36,222 nt of DNA from the NCBI GenBank assembly GCA_020346605.1, contig CP070784.1, positions 970,979-1,007,200 of the forward strand. Reading direction: 5' to 3'. The position numbers were made by a program, and so were the translations under genes. This document shows, in pieces, positions 23,648-32,076 of the stretch (the stretch's first letter is position 1; every line of letters starts with the position of its first letter). This stretch comes from Candidatus Bathyarchaeota archaeon (GTDB lineage Archaea > Thermoproteota > Bathyarchaeia > TCS64). The notes below the pieces were generated by a model. It was given only the letters and a program-made list of their open reading frames with translations, ran no database searches and was not told the DNA's origin.

Positions 23648-24646
23648 TTGCGGATGGGCATAATCGGCTGCGGCAAGGTCACCACGATGTTCCACCTCAG
23701 GGCCATCGCTGACGTCGAGGAGGTGGAGGTCTCGGCAGTGGCCGACCCCGACAGGGAGCGCATGGAGGTTGTTAGGAGGAGGGCGGGCGCCGATAGGGGC
23801 TACCTGGACTACAGGGAGCTGCTATCCGACCCGGACGTCGACGCCGTGGCCGTCAACACACCTCCCAAGCTCCACGAGGGGATAACTCTAGAAGCTCTCA
23901 GGGCCGGTAAGCACATCCTCTGCGAGAAGCCCCTGGCCCAGAGCGTCGAGGGATGCCTCCACGTCGGCGAGGCGCAGGAGGCAACTGGCCTCGTCGTCAG
24001 CCCGGTGCACAACTACGCCTTCACGCCGTGCCTCTACAGGGCTCTGGAGCTCATCGGCGGCGATGAGATCGGGGCTCCGCAGAGAATCAAGCTCCGTTTC
24101 GACAACAACCTCTGGAGCTACTGCTCGAAGACCGACTTCAGGCTGAGGGACAGGCATGGCATCGTCGAGGACCTGCTCCCCCACGTCCTCTCCGTCGCCC
24201 ACGTCTTCACGGACTCTGTTGGGCTGGAGGAGGCGAGGGGATGGGCGAAAAGCTACGATGTGATTGACAACCTGGAGGTCGTCCTGCTGATGGGGGAAGG
24301 CGCTGTGATCGACAGCTCCATGAACTGGACCAGCCTAATCCCGGGGTACAGGATCGAGGTGGCCGGGGACTCCGGTGTTATGGAGATGGACCTGATGAAG
24401 GCCCCCCACCGTGTAACAGTCAGGGGCCCTACCGGCAGGAGGGTCTTCGACAGGAAGGGGCTCGGGAAGTATCTCGAGCTGGCCCGGCTGAGGCATCCGG
24501 CGTTCAGGGAGCAGTACAGGCATTTCGCCGCCGTCGTAGAGGGCTCCGAGAGCCCGAGGTTCACCGTCGACGACGAGGCCGAGATGCTGGGGCTCATAGA
24601 GGAGGTCGTCGGGAGGCTGGATGAAACCGATATATCCGGCGGATAG
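23648..24646 (+). CDS. Gfo/Idh/MocA family NAD(P)-dependent oxidoreductase
   Basis: The 332-residue protein has an N-terminal Rossmann domain (M-G-I-I-G-C-G-K-V) and the family motif C-E-K-P-L-A near residues 90-97, where Lys helps catalysis. A C-terminal alpha/beta domain ends in the F-T-V-D-D-E-A-E segment. Relatives oxidise or reduce sugars and inositols. The H-G-I-V-E-D-L-L-P-H segment fits the metal-free catalytic His region. The start may be TTG at 23648, after GAGGGCGG, or the ATG two codons later. It is followed 18 bases later by a DUF362 gene, likely in one operon. Confidence 0.9.
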   Translation: MRMGIIGCGKVTTMFHLRAIADVEEVEVSAVADPDRERMEVVRRRAGADRGYLDYRELLSDPDVDAVAVNTPPKLHEGITLEALRAGKHILCEKPLAQSVEGCLHVGEAQEATGLVVSPVHNYAFTPCLYRALELIGGDEIGAPQRIKLRFDNNLWSYCSKTDFRLRDRHGIVEDLLPHVLSVAHVFTDSVGLEEARGWAKSYDVIDNLEVVLLMGEGAVIDSSMNWTSLIPGYRIEVAGDSGVMEMDLMKAPHRVTVRGPTGRRVFDRKGLGKYLELARLRHPAFREQYRHFAAVVEGSESPRFTVDDEAEMLGLIEEVVGRLDETDISGG

Positions 24647-24664
24647 CATTATCCAGGGGGAGCG

Positions 24665-25558
24665 GTGGGGAGACAAGCAGGCTTGGATGGGAGCAAGGTC
24701 GCCATCTTGGAGGTCAGAGATGATGTGGCTGGAGCCGTCAGGAGATGCGTCGACCTGGCGGGTGGTCTCGGACTCAGCGGCGGGGAGCACGTCGTCATCA
24801 AGCCCAATGTCTGCAACGCCAAGAACCCCTATGGGATGGTGATCACCGACTTCGGGGTCGTCGAGGCCGTGATAGGGCTCGTCAAGGAGAAGACGGACAG
24901 GATAACGGTGGTCGAGTCCGACAATATCTCCGGCACCGCCACCGATCGGGTTAGGAGGTCGGGGCTCTCGGAGTTGATGAAGGGATTGGGGGTCGAGTTC
25001 CTGAATCTGAGCGAGGACGAGGGCGAGGTCCACGAGGTTGCGGGGAAGAAGCTGAGGCTACCGAGGACCGTGCTGGACGCCGACCGCTTCATCAACCTGC
25101 CCAAGATGAAGACCGAGGGACACGTCTCAGTCACCCTCTCCGTCAAGAACCTGTTCGGGGTCCCTATGAGGCGGAGGAAGAGCCAGCTTCACGGGAGGCT
25201 GGATGAGATACTGCCCTACCTGGCGAAGACTGTCGTGAGCGACCTGGTGGTGGTGGACGGCATCACGGCGATGGAGGGGAATGGCCCTATCATAGGCACG
25301 CCGAGGGAGCTGGGGATCATAGTAGCCGGGACGAACGCGGTCTCCGTGGACGCCGTCTGCGCCAACATCATGGGCTTCGACCCGCACGAGATCAGGTATC
25401 TGGCGAGGGCACACGAGATAGGGCTCGGTGAGATCGACGTGGAGAGGATCCATGTGGCGGGGGAGGACTGGCGGAGGTTCGCTGTGCCCTTCGAGAGGCC
25501 CTACTCGCTGATGGCGACTCTGAAATCGGTGAGGTCGATCAGGAAAGTATATCTTTGA
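24665..25558 (+). CDS. DUF362 domain protein
   Basis: This 297-residue protein matches DUF362 (PF04015). It has an early I-K-P-N-V-C-N segment, the V-V-E-S-D-N-I-S-G-T segment, I-N-L-P-K-M-K-T-E with K-N-L-F-G in the centre, and V-V-D-G-I-T-A-M-E-G-N-G-P near residue 200. Many family members carry a C-terminal ferredoxin domain; this one does not. Its function is unknown in general, though relatives are often seen in redox or cofactor operons. The GTG start at 24665 follows GGGGGAGC. It probably acts with the oxidoreductase before it. Confidence 0.85.
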   Translation: MGRQAGLDGSKVAILEVRDDVAGAVRRCVDLAGGLGLSGGEHVVIKPNVCNAKNPYGMVITDFGVVEAVIGLVKEKTDRITVVESDNISGTATDRVRRSGLSELMKGLGVEFLNLSEDEGEVHEVAGKKLRLPRTVLDADRFINLPKMKTEGHVSVTLSVKNLFGVPMRRRKSQLHGRLDEILPYLAKTVVSDLVVVDGITAMEGNGPIIGTPRELGIIVAGTNAVSVDAVCANIMGFDPHEIRYLARAHEIGLGEIDVERIHVAGEDWRRFAVPFERPYSLMATLKSVRSIRKVYL

Positions 25559-25653
25559 TAGGCGCACCTTAGGCAGTGCAGCTTTTTTACGCCGCCGTGC
25601 GATCTCCCTATATTCGTCGATTGTCGATTTTTGTATCGATCTCTGTCGAAGTG

Positions 25654-25661
25654 TTTAAATA
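25654..25661 (+). promoter_or_regulatory. TATA box of the mevalonate-entry operon
   Basis: TTTAAATA lies 46 bases before the ATG at 25707; transcription would start around 25685. The 120-base gap after the DUF362 gene separates the two operons. Confidence 0.5.
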
Positions 25662-25706
25662 GGGTTCCACTCAAGTCAAGTGAATCAAATTCAACGGGTT
25701 TTCGTG

Positions 25707-26741
25707 ATGAAGACATCTATCACCGTAGGTATAGTTGGTTACGGTGCGTACATCCCCATCAACCGGCTGAGGGCCGAGGAGGTGAGCCGGGTTTGGGGAG
25801 GCGCGGGGGAGCCCATCGAGGAGAAGTCCGTCATCTCCATGGACGAGGACGCGGTCACCATCGCCGTCGAGTGCGCCAGGTCGGCGGTGAAGAGGGCGCG
25901 GATCGATCCCTCTGAGATCGGGGCGGTCTACGTGGGGACAGAGTCTAAGCCCTACGCGGTGAAGCCCTGCGGCACGATTGTGGCGGAGGCGATCGGGGCG
26001 ACGCCGAACGTTACGGCGGCAGACTACGAGTTCGCCTGCAAGGCGGGGACGGAGGCGTTCCAGACCTGCGTGGGGCTGGTCTCCAGCGGAATGATGAAGT
26101 ACGCGATGGCCATCGGGGCCGACACCGCCCAAGGCAGGCCCGCGGACGCCCTGGAGTACACAGCGGCCTGCGGCGGAGCCGCCTACATCTTCGGCAGGGA
26201 GGGGACGCTGGCGGACCTCGAGGGCTCGTACAGCTACGTCACCGATACCCCCGACTTCTGGCGGAGGGGCAGGGAGATGTACCCCCGGCACGGCAGCCGC
26301 TTCACCGGGGAGCCTGCATACTTCAGCCACATCATCGGCGCCGCGAAGGGGCTGATGGGCGAGCTGGGCACCGAGCCCGAGGACTACACCCACGCAGTCT
26401 TCCATCAGCCCAACACCAAGTTCCCCATCAACGTGGCGAGGGCCTTGGGGTTCGGCATGGACTCGATCAAGCCGGGGCTCGTCGTCCCCTTCGTCGGCAA
26501 CACCTACGCCGGGTCGAGCCCTCTGGGACTGGCGGCGACGCTGGACGTGGCGGAGCCGGGGGACAGGATACTGATGGTCTCCTACGGCTCCGGGGCGGGG
26601 AGCGATGCCTTCAGCTTCAAGGTAAAGGACGCCATCGAGAACGACAGGCGCCTCGAGCCGGCGGTCCAGCAGCTGATCACCAGGAAGAGGTACATCGACT
26701 ACACCACGTACACCAAGCTGAGGGGTAAGATCCAGAAATGA
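25707..26741 (+). CDS. Hydroxymethylglutaryl-CoA synthase, archaeal type
   Basis: The 344-residue enzyme condenses acetyl-CoA with acetoacetyl-CoA to HMG-CoA, the first committed steps to archaeal isoprenoid lipids. Catalytic residues are intact: the nucleophile Cys111 in Y-E-F-A-C-K-A-G-T and His233 in V-F-H-Q-P-N. The length fits archaeal HMGS of about 350. The ATG at 25707 begins [13 protein letters not shown], the family start; a frame beginning at 25680 would add nine residues. Its stop overlaps the thiolase start as ATGA. In Methanothermococcus, HMGS, thiolase and a DUF35 protein form one complex, and the same gene order is here. Confidence 0.95.
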   Translation: MKTSITVGIVGYGAYIPINRLRAEEVSRVWGGAGEPIEEKSVISMDEDAVTIAVECARSAVKRARIDPSEIGAVYVGTESKPYAVKPCGTIVAEAIGATPNVTAADYEFACKAGTEAFQTCVGLVSSGMMKYAMAIGADTAQGRPADALEYTAACGGAAYIFGREGTLADLEGSYSYVTDTPDFWRRGREMYPRHGSRFTGEPAYFSHIIGAAKGLMGELGTEPEDYTHAVFHQPNTKFPINVARALGFGMDSIKPGLVVPFVGNTYAGSSPLGLAATLDVAEPGDRILMVSYGSGAGSDAFSFKVKDAIENDRRLEPAVQQLITRKRYIDYTTYTKLRGKIQK

Positions 26742-27880
26742 GACGGGTTGCGATAGCTGGTGTCGGCTTTACCAAGGTGAAGGAGCACTGGGGCCTCGCG
26801 CTCAAGGACCTGTTCGCCGAGGCCGCGCTCAAGGCTTTCGATGACGCGGGGACGGGCGAGATTGACGGGCTCTACGTCTCCAACATGCTGGCCGCTCCGC
26901 TGCAGGGGCAGCTCCAGCTGGGTGCGCTGATGGCGAACGCCCTGGGGAAGAGCGGAGTCCCGGCGGCGACGGTGGAGGCGGCCTCCGCGAGTGGCGGAGT
27001 AGCGTTCCACGAGGGGGTGAAGGCAGTGGCCTCTGGTTTCTGTGACTGCGTCCTGGTGGGTGGGGTCGAGAAGATGAGCGACGGCCTCCCCGAACAGGTC
27101 TCTGCGGCGATGGCGATGGCCGAGGATCAGGAGTACACCAGCTACACCGGGGTGACCAAGATCGGGATGAACGCACTGCCCCACCGCCTGTACATGGAGA
27201 GGTTCGGCGCCTCGGCGGAGGACGTGGCGATGTTCGCCGTGAGGAGCCACGAGAATGCCGTGGGCAGCCCCCATGCCCAGTACCCCTTCAAGGCGAGCCT
27301 GGACAGGGTGGTGGCGTCACCGATGCAGGCTGATCCCATCCACATGCTGGAGTGCGCTGGGGTCGGAGACGGCGCGGCAGCGGTCATGCTCATGCCAGCG
27401 GAGAAGGTGAAGGGAAGCGTGGAGGTGGCCGCGACGACCGTGGCGACCGACTCATACTACCTATCTGGGCGGAAGGACATACTCACCTACGGCGCGGTGA
27501 ATGATGCAGCCGAGAGGGCTTACAAGTTGGCGGGCCTAACAACGGCGGACGTCGACTTAGTAGAGGTCCACGACGACACTTCCATCAACGGCGTCCTCTC
27601 CATCGAGGACCTGGGCTTCGCAGAGAAGGGGAAAGGGGCATCCTACGTAGCCGGGGGAAACACGATCCGTGGGGCCGAGCTGCCGACGAACACCTTCGGC
27701 GGCCTCAAGGCCCGTGGAAACCCCCTAGGGGCCACGGGGCTATACCAGATCGGCGAGGTGGTGCTCCAGCTCCAGGGGAGGGCGGGCGACTGCCAGATCG
27801 AGGAGGCGAAGGTGGGGCTGGCCCAGAGCATGGGGGGCCTGGGCTCCACGTGCGCGGTGACGATACTTAGGAGGGATTGA
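26738..27880 (+). CDS. Thiolase (acetyl-CoA acetyltransferase family) with replaced catalytic Cys and His
   Basis: The 380-residue protein is clearly an archaeal SCP-x-type thiolase by length, by gene order between HMGS and DUF35 genes, and by motifs such as V-E-K-M near residue 110 and G-V-G-D-G-A-A-A. However, the nucleophile position, V-E-A-A-C-A-S-G in relatives, is V-E-A-A-S-A-S-G here (Ser83, TCC at 26984). The second catalytic motif, normally G-H-P-x-G-A-T-G, reads G-N-P-L-G-A-T-G (Asn328, AAC at 27719). The H-D motif is kept as E-V-H-D-D (His278). Standard Claisen chemistry through a cysteinyl thioester is therefore unlikely. It may scaffold the HMGS-DUF35 complex, use different chemistry, or be replaced by another thiolase. 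Confidence 0.93.
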   Translation: MRRVAIAGVGFTKVKEHWGLALKDLFAEAALKAFDDAGTGEIDGLYVSNMLAAPLQGQLQLGALMANALGKSGVPAATVEAASASGGVAFHEGVKAVASGFCDCVLVGGVEKMSDGLPEQVSAAMAMAEDQEYTSYTGVTKIGMNALPHRLYMERFGASAEDVAMFAVRSHENAVGSPHAQYPFKASLDRVVASPMQADPIHMLECAGVGDGAAAVMLMPAEKVKGSVEVAATTVATDSYYLSGRKDILTYGAVNDAAERAYKLAGLTTADVDLVEVHDDTSINGVLSIEDLGFAEKGKGASYVAGGNTIRGAELPTNTFGGLKARGNPLGATGLYQIGEVVLQLQGRAGDCQIEEAKVGLAQSMGGLGSTCAVTILRRD

Positions 27881-27881
27881 G

Positions 27882-28277
27882 ATGAGCGTACCAAGATACT
27901 GGAGAGAGAGAAAGTACCGTTACAGGCTGATCGGCGAGAGGTGCGGCGACTGCGGAGCGACGTTCTTCCCGAGGAGCGCGGTCTGCCCGGAGTGCGGGTC
28001 CGCGAACCTAGACGAGCACCAGCTGGAGGACAGGGGGAAGGTTGTCACCTGGACTGTGATAAGGAACCCCCCCAAAGGATATGAGAAGTACGCTCCCTAC
28101 GTCGTGGCTCTGGTGGAACTGGACGGCGGTGTGCGGGTGCTCTCGCAGCTGGTGGACGTGGAGCCTGACGAGGTCTCCTCGGAGATGAGGGTGGAAACTG
28201 TCTTCCGTAGGATCAGGGAGGACGGCCCCTCGGGGATCATCGAGTACGGCTACAAGTTCAGGCCCCTATTGGAATAG
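27882..28277 (+). CDS. DUF35 OB-fold zinc-ribbon acyl-CoA-binding protein
   Basis: The 131-residue protein begins with a basic helix, then a rubredoxin-like zinc ribbon with Cys21, Cys24, Cys35 and Cys38, then an OB-fold domain with the K-V-V-T-W-T-V-I segment. In archaeal thiolase-HMGS complexes the DUF35 protein bridges the two enzymes and forms part of the shared CoA tunnel. The ATG lies one base after the thiolase stop, so the three genes are one tightly packed operon. The Cys residues and fold are intact, unlike the catalytic residues of its thiolase partner. Confidence 0.93.
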   Translation: MSVPRYWRERKYRYRLIGERCGDCGATFFPRSAVCPECGSANLDEHQLEDRGKVVTWTVIRNPPKGYEKYAPYVVALVELDGGVRVLSQLVDVEPDEVSSEMRVETVFRRIREDGPSGIIEYGYKFRPLLE

Positions 28278-28336
28278 CATCCTTTTCTTTTCGTACCCTT
28301 TTTGGACCACCGTAGGCAACATTTATACGATTTGAC

Positions 28337-28367
28337 GGCATACCATACGTAAGGCGAGCCGTATGCC
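28337..28367. promoter_or_regulatory. Inverted repeats over the antitoxin start (candidate VapB operator)
   Basis: GGCATAC (28337-28343) pairs with GTATGCC (28361-28367), and nested inside, CATACG (28344-28349) pairs with CGTATG (28360-28365). The repeats lie between the TATA-like TTTATAC at 28322 and the ATG at 28363, as expected for autorepression by a ribbon-helix-helix antitoxin. Confidence 0.5.
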
Positions 28368-28668
28368 AACGGTTAAGACGACGATCAACATCGACGAGGA
28401 GACGTGGGACAGGTTCAAGAAAACAATCTCCTCCAGCGGCGGTAGCCTGAGGAACCTCAGTGGAGCGGTCGAGGAGGCGATCAGGAGCTTCAACACGGGC
28501 GAGATTCTGGCGGACTTCATGGAGGCCGTTGGCATCGACGGCGGATTCCCCTCCTTGAAGGAGGTCGAGGGGAGCAGGCCGGTGGCAGATACCTCGGCGG
28601 GGGAGGCTGTGAGGGCGATCAGGTATGAGAGAGCTGAGCGTCTACCTGGACACCAGCGGCGTCGTTAA
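28363..28668 (+). CDS. VapB-type antitoxin, ribbon-helix-helix
   Basis: The 101-residue protein begins with a ribbon-helix-helix DNA-binding unit (V-K-T-T-I-N-I-D-E-E-T-W-D-R-F, about residues 4-45), in which a short beta strand contacts DNA. The acidic tail to about residue 75 would cover the toxin active site. Its last 44 bases overlap the start of the PIN toxin gene, so the two are translationally linked. It should neutralise the toxin and repress its own promoter through the inverted repeats at 28337-28367. Confidence 0.8.
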   Translation: MPTVKTTINIDEETWDRFKKTISSSGGSLRNLSGAVEEAIRSFNTGEILADFMEAVGIDGGFPSLKEVEGSRPVADTSAGEAVRAIRYERAERLPGHQRRR

Positions 28669-29119
28669 GAGGTACGTGAAGGAGAGGGGCACCGAGGTCC
28701 TCGACAGGGTCTACAGTGAGGCCGAGAGGGGAAGAGTCAAGGTAGCCTTCTCGATCTGGAACGTCGGCGAGGCCCTGGGCGTATTTGACCGCTACCACAA
28801 GAGGGGGGCCATCTCTGAGGAGGAGTTCGGTTCCACTTTGAGCAACCTGACCTCGGAGACGGCGAAGATGCTGAGGCTTGGGGTCCTGCGGCTGCTTCCA
28901 ATAACGTCGAAGAGCCTCGTGGAGTCCTGGGAGCTCGTCCTCAGGCATCACATATACGCCGCGGATGCCCTGCAGGTCGCCTCGGCAAGGGAAGCGGGTT
29001 GCGATTTGTTTCTAGGAGCTGACAACACCCTCCTCGAAGTGGTCGAAAAGGAGAATATGTCCAGTATCAACATTGAGACAGAACCTGAGACAGTCATGAA
29101 AAATCTGGACTCCATTTAA
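28625..29119 (+). CDS. vapC: VapC-type PIN-domain ribonuclease toxin
   Basis: The 164-residue protein has the PIN catalytic acids: Asp9 in V-Y-L-D-T-S-G, Glu in W-N-V-G-E-A-L, Asp in A-A-D-A-L-Q and Asp in L-G-A-D-N. These hold magnesium for cleavage of RNA, usually tRNA or rRNA. The start ATG at 28625 lies inside the antitoxin gene. The pair stands alone after the mevalonate operon with no other mobile genes nearby. Confidence 0.88.
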   Translation: MRELSVYLDTSGVVKRYVKERGTEVLDRVYSEAERGRVKVAFSIWNVGEALGVFDRYHKRGAISEEEFGSTLSNLTSETAKMLRLGVLRLLPITSKSLVESWELVLRHHIYAADALQVASAREAGCDLFLGADNTLLEVVEKENMSSINIETEPETVMKNLDSI

Positions 29120-29270
29120 GTGGCATTTGTGAACTCTTGTGAATCTCGTTGATAGTTCAGGTGATGAGCGGGCTCATGGGCACCGAGCCAGGAGCTGTCG
29201 TTTTCGCTGTCAACACGAGGAGCAAGGGTTAAGACCTTCCACAGGCGATCTACGCCGAGGCAATCATATC

Positions 29271-31334
29271 ATGGGATCGAGCATTTGGGCCCCGTCGAAG
29301 GACGTGAACAAGTACGTCGTCGACGGCGAGCTGCTAAAGAAGGTGGAGGGCGAGGTCTCCGGGGAGCGGGCTTGGGACCTGGTCTCCAAGATATCCCGGT
29401 TCCACCGCATCCGCGGGGGAGGTAAGGGTTCGGGCTACAATCAGTGCGTCGACTGGCTCGCGGGGGAGCTGGGGAAGATCGAGGGCTTGGAGGTGGAGGT
29501 CGTGAAGTTCAAGTCCGACGGCGTGTTGAAGTACTTTCAGTGGCTGTCACCGCTGGGCTGGAGGGCCACCGAGGCCGAGCTCTGGCTCACCGAGCCCGAG
29601 GAGAGGCTGGTCTCACGGTTCTCTGAGGACGCCGTCTGCCTGATGCCCTACTCGAAGGGGGGCGAAGTCGAGTCGGATGTGGTCTACGTCGGCGAGGGCA
29701 AGTCCGACGGTGACTACGAGGGCAAGGACGTCGAGGGGAGGCTGGTCTTCGCCGTCGGTGGCAACGGCACCAAGGTGCACAGGGAGGCGGTGCTGAAGAG
29801 GGGCGCCGCCGGGGTGCTGGTGGGGCCCTCGGACAGGGCGGACCGGATGGAGTACCCGGATCTCATCGAGGTGAGCCGGCTGGACACCAAGGGGGAAGAG
29901 GTAGAAAAGGCGGGATTCGGGTTTGCGCTGTCCCGGAGGCAGGTCAAGGAGCTCCTGCCCCTCTTCGAAGGCGATGAAACGGTCAGGATGAGGGCGCGCG
30001 TCGACGCCGAGCTCATCGAGGGGGAGATGCCCACCATCGACGCCAGGTTCGTGGGCACAGAGCTCCCAGGGCAGGAGGTGATTCTGATGGGCCACCTGGA
30101 CCACTACAAGCCGGGGGCCAACGACAACGCTTCGGGGTGCGCAGGTTTGGTGGAGATCATCAGGAACATAGCGGACCTGGTAGGGAGGGGGAAGATCCCA
30201 CCGCCGAGGAGGACCGTCAGGTTCCTGTTCCTGCCGGAGCTCCACGGCGCTACGGCGTACACCAGCAGGCACCAGGACGTGGGGGAGAGGGGGCTGGCGG
30301 GCATCAACCTAGACATGATCGGGGAGGACTACGGGCTCTGCAAGGCCAACTTCAACCTCACCTGCTCCCCCTACTCGGTGCCGGGGTACGTCGACGACGT
30401 CCTCGCCGACCTGCTGCCCTGGCTGGAGGGGGAGGGGTTCTACGAGCCCCGCGGCTCCAAGTACAGGTTCAACCACAGGGTGCAGGGCTACTCGGGGGGC
30501 TCGGACCACGTGATGTTCAACGACTCCGCTTTCTCGGTGCCCTCGGTGATGCTGGGGCACAGCAACGTGTTCCACCACACCAACATGGACACCACGGAGA
30601 CCTGCGACCCCACGGAGATGAAGAGGATCATCTGCCTGGCGGAGGCCGCAGCGCTCTTCCTAGCCAACGCCGGGGACGAGGAGGCTCTGAGGGTCGCCAG
30701 GGAGGTCTACGGCCAGGCCGGGGTCAGGATGGCTGAGACGACAAAGGAGTCTCTGCAGCTGCTGCAGGGGCAGGCTTCGGACCCCGAGGGGAGGCTGGCG
30801 GAGGTGCACTGGAACGCGGCCCAGTACCCGGGGTTGCAGGCGGATGTCGAGGCCGGCAACGTGAGGAAGGCGAAGGAGCTCTGCGAGGGCGAGGAGGCGA
30901 AAGAGATGATTGACGGGCTGGCCGACGGCCTGCTAGTCCAGGCCGCGAGGGAGAAGGCCAGGATCGACACAGCCTACGGCCTCCTGCTGGAGAGGCACGG
31001 GCTGGCCGAAGAGCCTTATGCTCCCGATAAACTGTACGGGGAAGCGGCGAAACTGAAGCCTCGGCGCCTGTTCAAGGGGTCGTTGAGCAACGCCGTCCAG
31101 AGGATCAGGGAGGAGCTGGGTGACGAGCGTGCGGGTTGGTACGACGGCTACGTCGTGGGGCCGATGAGGGGGCTGGGCTCCAGGGCCTTCGAGATCTTGA
31201 ACCTGATGGACGGCGAGCGGAGCCTGCTGGAGATAAGGCACCTCGTCTCCTTCGAGTTCCAGGAGACCGGGGTGGAGTTCTTGCTCCACTTCGCCGAGGA
31301 TCTGAGGGAGATGGGGCTGATAGCCTACATCTGA
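29271..31334 (+). CDS. M28 family metallopeptidase-like protein with C-terminal extension
   Basis: The 687-residue protein contains an M28 aminopeptidase core around residues 225-480. G-H-L-D-H-Y-K-P-G-A-N-D-N-A-S-G supplies two metal ligands, P-E-L-H-G the catalytic-Glu region, N-L-D-M-I-G-E-D a further ligand and F-H-H-T-N-M-D-T the last His. An N-terminal PA-like insert may lie before it (K-D-V-E-G-R-L-V-F-A-V-G-G). After residue 500 there is a long helical and winged-helix-like tail ending E-M-G-L-I-A-Y-I. No signal peptide is visible, so it may be cytoplasmic. The ATG at 29271 is chosen; an upstream frame begins at 29139 without family support. Confidence 0.85.
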   Translation: MGSSIWAPSKDVNKYVVDGELLKKVEGEVSGERAWDLVSKISRFHRIRGGGKGSGYNQCVDWLAGELGKIEGLEVEVVKFKSDGVLKYFQWLSPLGWRATEAELWLTEPEERLVSRFSEDAVCLMPYSKGGEVESDVVYVGEGKSDGDYEGKDVEGRLVFAVGGNGTKVHREAVLKRGAAGVLVGPSDRADRMEYPDLIEVSRLDTKGEEVEKAGFGFALSRRQVKELLPLFEGDETVRMRARVDAELIEGEMPTIDARFVGTELPGQEVILMGHLDHYKPGANDNASGCAGLVEIIRNIADLVGRGKIPPPRRTVRFLFLPELHGATAYTSRHQDVGERGLAGINLDMIGEDYGLCKANFNLTCSPYSVPGYVDDVLADLLPWLEGEGFYEPRGSKYRFNHRVQGYSGGSDHVMFNDSAFSVPSVMLGHSNVFHHTNMDTTETCDPTEMKRIICLAEAAALFLANAGDEEALRVAREVYGQAGVRMAETTKESLQLLQGQASDPEGRLAEVHWNAAQYPGLQADVEAGNVRKAKELCEGEEAKEMIDGLADGLLVQAAREKARIDTAYGLLLERHGLAEEPYAPDKLYGEAAKLKPRRLFKGSLSNAVQRIREELGDERAGWYDGYVVGPMRGLGSRAFEILNLMDGERSLLEIRHLVSFEFQETGVEFLLHFAEDLREMGLIAYI

Positions 31335-31343
31335 CCCCCTTTC

Positions 31344-31982
31344 CTACCGCATCCCAGTTTTTTGACCTGTACCCCTTTTCCTGTTGTAGTGCCTGCGAGC
31401 CTTCATGCGGTTGCCGCAGTCCCTCATGTCGCACCATCGCCGGCTGCGGTTCCGGCTGGTGTCCAGAAAGAGCCATCTGCACTCGTCGGCTGCGCATCTC
31501 CGGACCCTGTCGAGCCTGTCCGAGAGGAGCAGATCCGACGCCGACTTGGCGATTGGCCAGAGCAATCGATCGAGGCTGGTCCCAGTGGTGAACTCTTGAC
31601 TGAAGCCCTCCTCAGAGGGGACTATCCTGGTGTTTTTAAGCGTCTCCGACAGCTCCTCGTTCAGGGCGTTCAAGTCCTCCACCTCGAGCTCTCTGCCGTC
31701 GATGACCGCAGAGAGGACGCCGTAGATTGCTTCACGCAGCGCTACGGCTCTCCCGCGGACTTCCTCTGCCTTTCCTGGAGACCTCTCCGCTTCCCTGCTG
31801 AGTGTTCCGTACTCGGTGTCGTCTAGGATCCCTAGCCTACGGCTCCAGTGGAGGAGGCCCACGTAGCCTTTGAGATGCTCCTGGGGGTCGTCTTTGCCCC
31901 TCCACGAGACCGTGTTGGCGAAGTCCAAGCAGAGGAGGGTCCCTACCAGCTTGGGTTCTGCGAAGTGCCGTGAGTGCGCCAT
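31344..31982 (-). CDS. CGNR zinc-finger transcription regulator (ABATE domain)
   Basis: This 212-residue protein has an N-terminal ABATE-like domain (L-C-L-D-F-A-N-T-V near residue 18) and the C-terminal CGNR zinc finger: C-A-A-D-E-C-R-W-L-F-L-D, then R-R-W-C-D-M and C-G-N-R. The family is mostly bacterial (actinobacteria, chloroflexi), so transfer into this archaeon is plausible. It is divergent from the QueG-like gene with an IR-containing promoter between them and could control that gene as well as itself. It is convergent with the M28 gene. Confidence 0.88.
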   Translation of the reverse strand: MAHSRHFAEPKLVGTLLCLDFANTVSWRGKDDPQEHLKGYVGLLHWSRRLGILDDTEYGTLSREAERSPGKAEEVRGRAVALREAIYGVLSAVIDGRELEVEDLNALNEELSETLKNTRIVPSEEGFSQEFTTGTSLDRLLWPIAKSASDLLLSDRLDRVRRCAADECRWLFLDTSRNRSRRWCDMRDCGNRMKARRHYNRKRGTGQKTGMR

Positions 31983-32009
31983 GTTCTAACCAGTTATTGG
32001 TCTTTTGAT

Positions 32010-32031
32010 GGTTATAAGTTTATATATAACC
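32010..32031. promoter_or_regulatory. Divergent CGNR / QueG-like promoter with 7-bp inverted repeat on the TATA box
   Basis: GGTTATA (32010-32016) and TATAACC (32025-32031) are separated by 8 bases and overlap the TATA stretch TTTATATATAA (32019-32029) that faces the QueG-like gene. A protein bound here would block TBP. The divergent CGNR regulator is the obvious candidate. Confidence 0.45.
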
Positions 32032-32076
32032 TGCATGACAATCTTCGACGGTTAGGAAGGACGCCGTACGAGGGAG

